Assembly (NCBI GenBank): GCA_014729315.1
Contig: WJKD01000465.1
Span: 1-6,957, forward strand
Origin: Promethearchaeota archaeon
Lineage (GTDB): Archaea; Asgardarchaeota; Lokiarchaeia; Sigynarchaeales; SOKP01
Direction: 5' to 3'
Length of the DNA stretch: 6,957 nucleotides
The first letter of the stretch is position 1. Each line of letters starts with the position of its first letter. This document shows, piece by piece, positions 5,465 through 6,957 of this stretch. Under the pieces are notes generated by a model that ran no database searches, was not told where the DNA came from, and saw nothing but the letters and a program-made list of their open reading frames with translations. The position numbers and the translations under genes were made by a program.

Positions 5465-6295
5465 TTAATAAATTTCATTCTCAGGAGTTTCGTGAAAGAG
5501 GTCTTGTAGTTTGGAGATTCTTTTCTTCAGTTTATCCAATTTAGACGAGATTGCTCCCGTGGGACATACTTTTACACAATTATAGCACTTAATACAATCT
5601 TTATTTATCGAAGGCCCTGTATTAAGATCTATTGCGCCTGTAGGACAATTTTTAACGCAAAGAGCGCATTCGTTGCAAAGTTCATGGTTAATTTTTATTT
5701 TGGTAAAAACTGCGTTAGAAAACGGACTTTTAACCAATGGGTTAAGTAGTTTAATCAAGCGTTTTTGATAATTTAAGTTTTTTTTCATTTCTTCCCATTC
5801 GGGCGGATTTTTTACTCTATTTTCTAGTAATTGGACGAATTGAGATACAAGGTCAACTATTTTTTGCTCTGGAAAATAATCGGATTCTTCGTAAAAATGC
5901 GGGGCGACCAATTTTAATGCTCCAATTAATTGATAATTCTTGTTGTTGAGAATTTTTGCTATATTTAGTAGAGTCTTTCCTGAGCTCACGTTGCCATAAG
6001 TAGCGAATAAGAAGACTTTTGGGCGTTTCTCTTTTCCGTTATTGACTTCAGGTATACCTTTCAAAAAAAGCTTGATTGGTTTAAGCATGTGGAATTCGTA
6101 TACGGGGGTTCCCACTCCAATCATATCTACATCCTTAATTTGTTCAAAATTAAAATCTTCGATTTCTTGAAAGGATTTTCCAAATAAATTTGTGTGCGAT
6201 ACCTTGGAATAAGAATTAAGATTCTTTTCTATTAGCTCTGCGACCTTTTTAGTGCCGCCAGAAGGAGATAAGTAGATGAGATTCGTATTTAACAT
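5465..6295 (-). CDS. Flavodoxin-ferredoxin fusion, EFR1 family
   Basis: This 276-residue electron carrier joins a flavodoxin-like FMN domain (about 1-160) to a bacterial-type two-cluster ferredoxin (about 200-250). The N-terminal strand and loop YLSPSGGTKKVAE (8-20) form the FMN phosphate site. GVGTPVYEFHM (60-70) and FATYGNVSSGKT (97-108) are the flavin-contacting loops expected next. The ferredoxin part has Cys207, 210, 213 and 217-Pro, then Cys234, 237, 240 and 244-Pro, two complete CxxCxxCxxxCP sets for two [4Fe-4S] clusters. A linker of about 40 residues and a basic, coiled C-terminal helix (251-267) flank the clusters. The arrangement and length match EFR1-type ferredoxins, which would move low-potential electrons between FMN and iron-sulfur centres in the cytoplasm. 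The partner enzyme is unknown. The FrnE-like gene lies 85 bases upstream on the same strand. Confidence 0.92.
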   Translation of the reverse strand: MLNTNLIYLSPSGGTKKVAELIEKNLNSYSKVSHTNLFGKSFQEIEDFNFEQIKDVDMIGVGTPVYEFHMLKPIKLFLKGIPEVNNGKEKRPKVFLFATYGNVSSGKTLLNIAKILNNKNYQLIGALKLVAPHFYEESDYFPEQKIVDLVSQFVQLLENRVKNPPEWEEMKKNLNYQKRLIKLLNPLVKSPFSNAVFTKIKINHELCNECALCVKNCPTGAIDLNTGPSINKDCIKCYNCVKVCPTGAISSKLDKLKKRISKLQDLFHETPENEIY

Positions 6296-6307
6296 AAAAT
6301 TAATTAT

Positions 6308-6324
6308 GAATTTAAATTCTTAAA
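6308..6324 (-). promoter_or_regulatory. A/T promoter-like element with a 12-bp palindrome before the flavodoxin-ferredoxin gene
   Basis: The perfect palindrome GAATTTAAATTC (6308-6319) and the adjoining minus-strand TTTAAGA lie about 13-30 bases before the ATG at 6295. This is the right distance for a TATA box of a leaderless or nearly leaderless transcript. It suggests that the gene may have its own promoter despite sharing a strand with its upstream neighbour. Confidence 0.35.
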
Positions 6325-6338
6325 CCTTTTTTTAGAAG

Positions 6339-6345
6339 AAAAAAA
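6339..6345 (-). terminator. T7 tract after the FrnE-like gene
   Basis: On the minus strand a run of seven T begins 36 bases after the FrnE-like stop, and a second T7 lies at 6327-6333. Archaeal polymerase can terminate at such runs. A weak A/T stem (GAAAAA with TTTTTC) surrounds it. Confidence 0.4.
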
Positions 6346-6380
6346 CTTTTTCGAGTAATTATCTTAAATAAGCAGAAAAA

Positions 6381-6957
6381 TTAGTTACATTCACCTTGCG
6401 TTAACTCCTTTCTAATTACTTCTTCAAATATATCGTAGGGTTGGGCACCTAAAATCAATTTATCGCCTATGATAAAAGCGGGGACTCCAGTGATACCTAA
6501 TTTTCTTATCTCTACCAAATGTTTACTCATTTTTTTTTGGGTTTTATCGCTTTTCAGATATTTTTTTATTTGATTACCATCTAATCCCGCTTTTTCTGCC
6601 AAATCCAAAAGTACAGAAAGGTTTCCGATATCCCTTCCTTCTTTCCAATAGGCATTAAACACTAACTTATGAAAATCATCGAATTTTCCCTTTTCCTTTG
6701 CGTATTCTGAAATATAGAGTGCTAGGCGAGAATTAGGCAATTTTTCAGCGAAATAGAGAGAAATTCCATCCTCAGCTGCTAAGCGTTGCATGTTCATCAT
6801 AACTCTATCCATGTATCCCGGTGGAAAAGGTAGTTGATTAATATAGGTTCCCTCTTTTGGAATCTCGGGGTGAATTTCAAAGGGACGCCATTCGATTTCT
6901 AAAGGATATTGCTCACTCAGTTTGTTTATTCGATACATACCAATATAGCAAAACGGG
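6381..6957 (-). CDS. FrnE-like DsbA-family thiol oxidoreductase, 5' end cut by window
   Basis: The frame is open to the right edge and 191 residues are visible. An ATG at 6938 would give 185 residues but cannot be the true start. The six codons before it read PFCYIG, the end of a CPxC thioredoxin-type active site followed by the family's usual YIG. The preceding codon ends in C at 6957, compatible with TGC for the first cysteine. Only about 10-15 residues should be missing. Counting from the ATG, WRPFEIHPEIPKEG (17-30) is the conserved FrnE strand and loop, a helical insertion spans about 40-145, and TGVPAF (150-155) carries the cis-proline (Pro153) that faces the active site. FrnE-type proteins are disulfide oxidoreductases or isomerases related to 2-hydroxychromene-2-carboxylate isomerase. 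The flavodoxin-ferredoxin gene follows after 85 bases on the same strand. Confidence 0.9.
   Translation of the reverse strand, partial: PFCYIGMYRINKLSEQYPLEIEWRPFEIHPEIPKEGTYINQLPFPPGYMDRVMMNMQRLAAEDGISLYFAEKLPNSRLALYISEYAKEKGKFDDFHKLVFNAYWKEGRDIGNLSVLLDLAEKAGLDGNQIKKYLKSDKTQKKMSKHLVEIRKLGITGVPAFIIGDKLILGAQPYDIFEEVIRKELTQGECN

Noticed and set aside
1..6957. CRISPR array, insertion sequence or integration site
   Set aside because: No regularly spaced repeats, transposase or integrase genes, or terminal inverted repeats were found by reading the sequence.

Overview
The DNA is AT-rich (by eye about one third G+C) and looks archaeal. Transcription signals are of archaeal type: TATA-like boxes lie about 25-30 bases upstream of start codons, leaders are very short or absent (most clearly at 4370), Shine-Dalgarno motifs are weak, and T-runs follow gene ends. 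The gene content (PIG-L deacetylase, ROK kinase, GlmM-like phosphohexomutase, EFR1-type flavodoxin-ferredoxin fusion, FrnE-like DsbA protein) and the protein style suggest an Asgard (Lokiarchaeia-like) archaeon. That lineage is an impression, not a demonstrated placement. No mobile element, CRISPR array, rRNA or tRNA was seen.

Layout. (1) Positions 1-770, plus strand: the 3' part of a gene for a six-helix membrane protein of unknown function, whose frame is open to the left edge. (2) 954-2767, plus strand: a PIG-L-family sugar N-deacetylase followed after 68 bases by a ROK-family sugar kinase, probably one transcription unit. It starts from a TATA box embedded in a perfect 9-bp inverted repeat. 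(3) 4201-2762, minus strand: a GlmM-like phosphohexomutase, convergent with the kinase and overlapping its stop codon by 6 bases. (4) 4370-4921, plus strand: a small class I SAM methyltransferase, divergent from the mutase and probably leaderless. (5) 5144-5356, plus strand: a 70-residue protein of unknown function. (6) 6957-5465, minus strand: a FrnE-like thiol oxidoreductase running off the right edge, followed by a flavodoxin plus 2[4Fe-4S] ferredoxin fusion.

The deacetylase, kinase and mutase catalyse reactions that could be consecutive in amino-sugar metabolism: N-acetylglucosaminide to glucosaminide, glucosamine to glucosamine-6-phosphate, and glucosamine-6-phosphate to glucosamine-1-phosphate. 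This is the most interesting functional reading of the window, but it is an inference from family membership and proximity. The two right-hand genes form a redox pair. No gene combination seen here clearly constitutes an undescribed system. The best leads are the possible amino-sugar salvage cluster with its operator-like promoter, the unusual residue in the mutase phosphate loop, and the two unrecognised proteins. Both edge genes are cut by the window, and the internal ATG in each is unlikely to be the true start.
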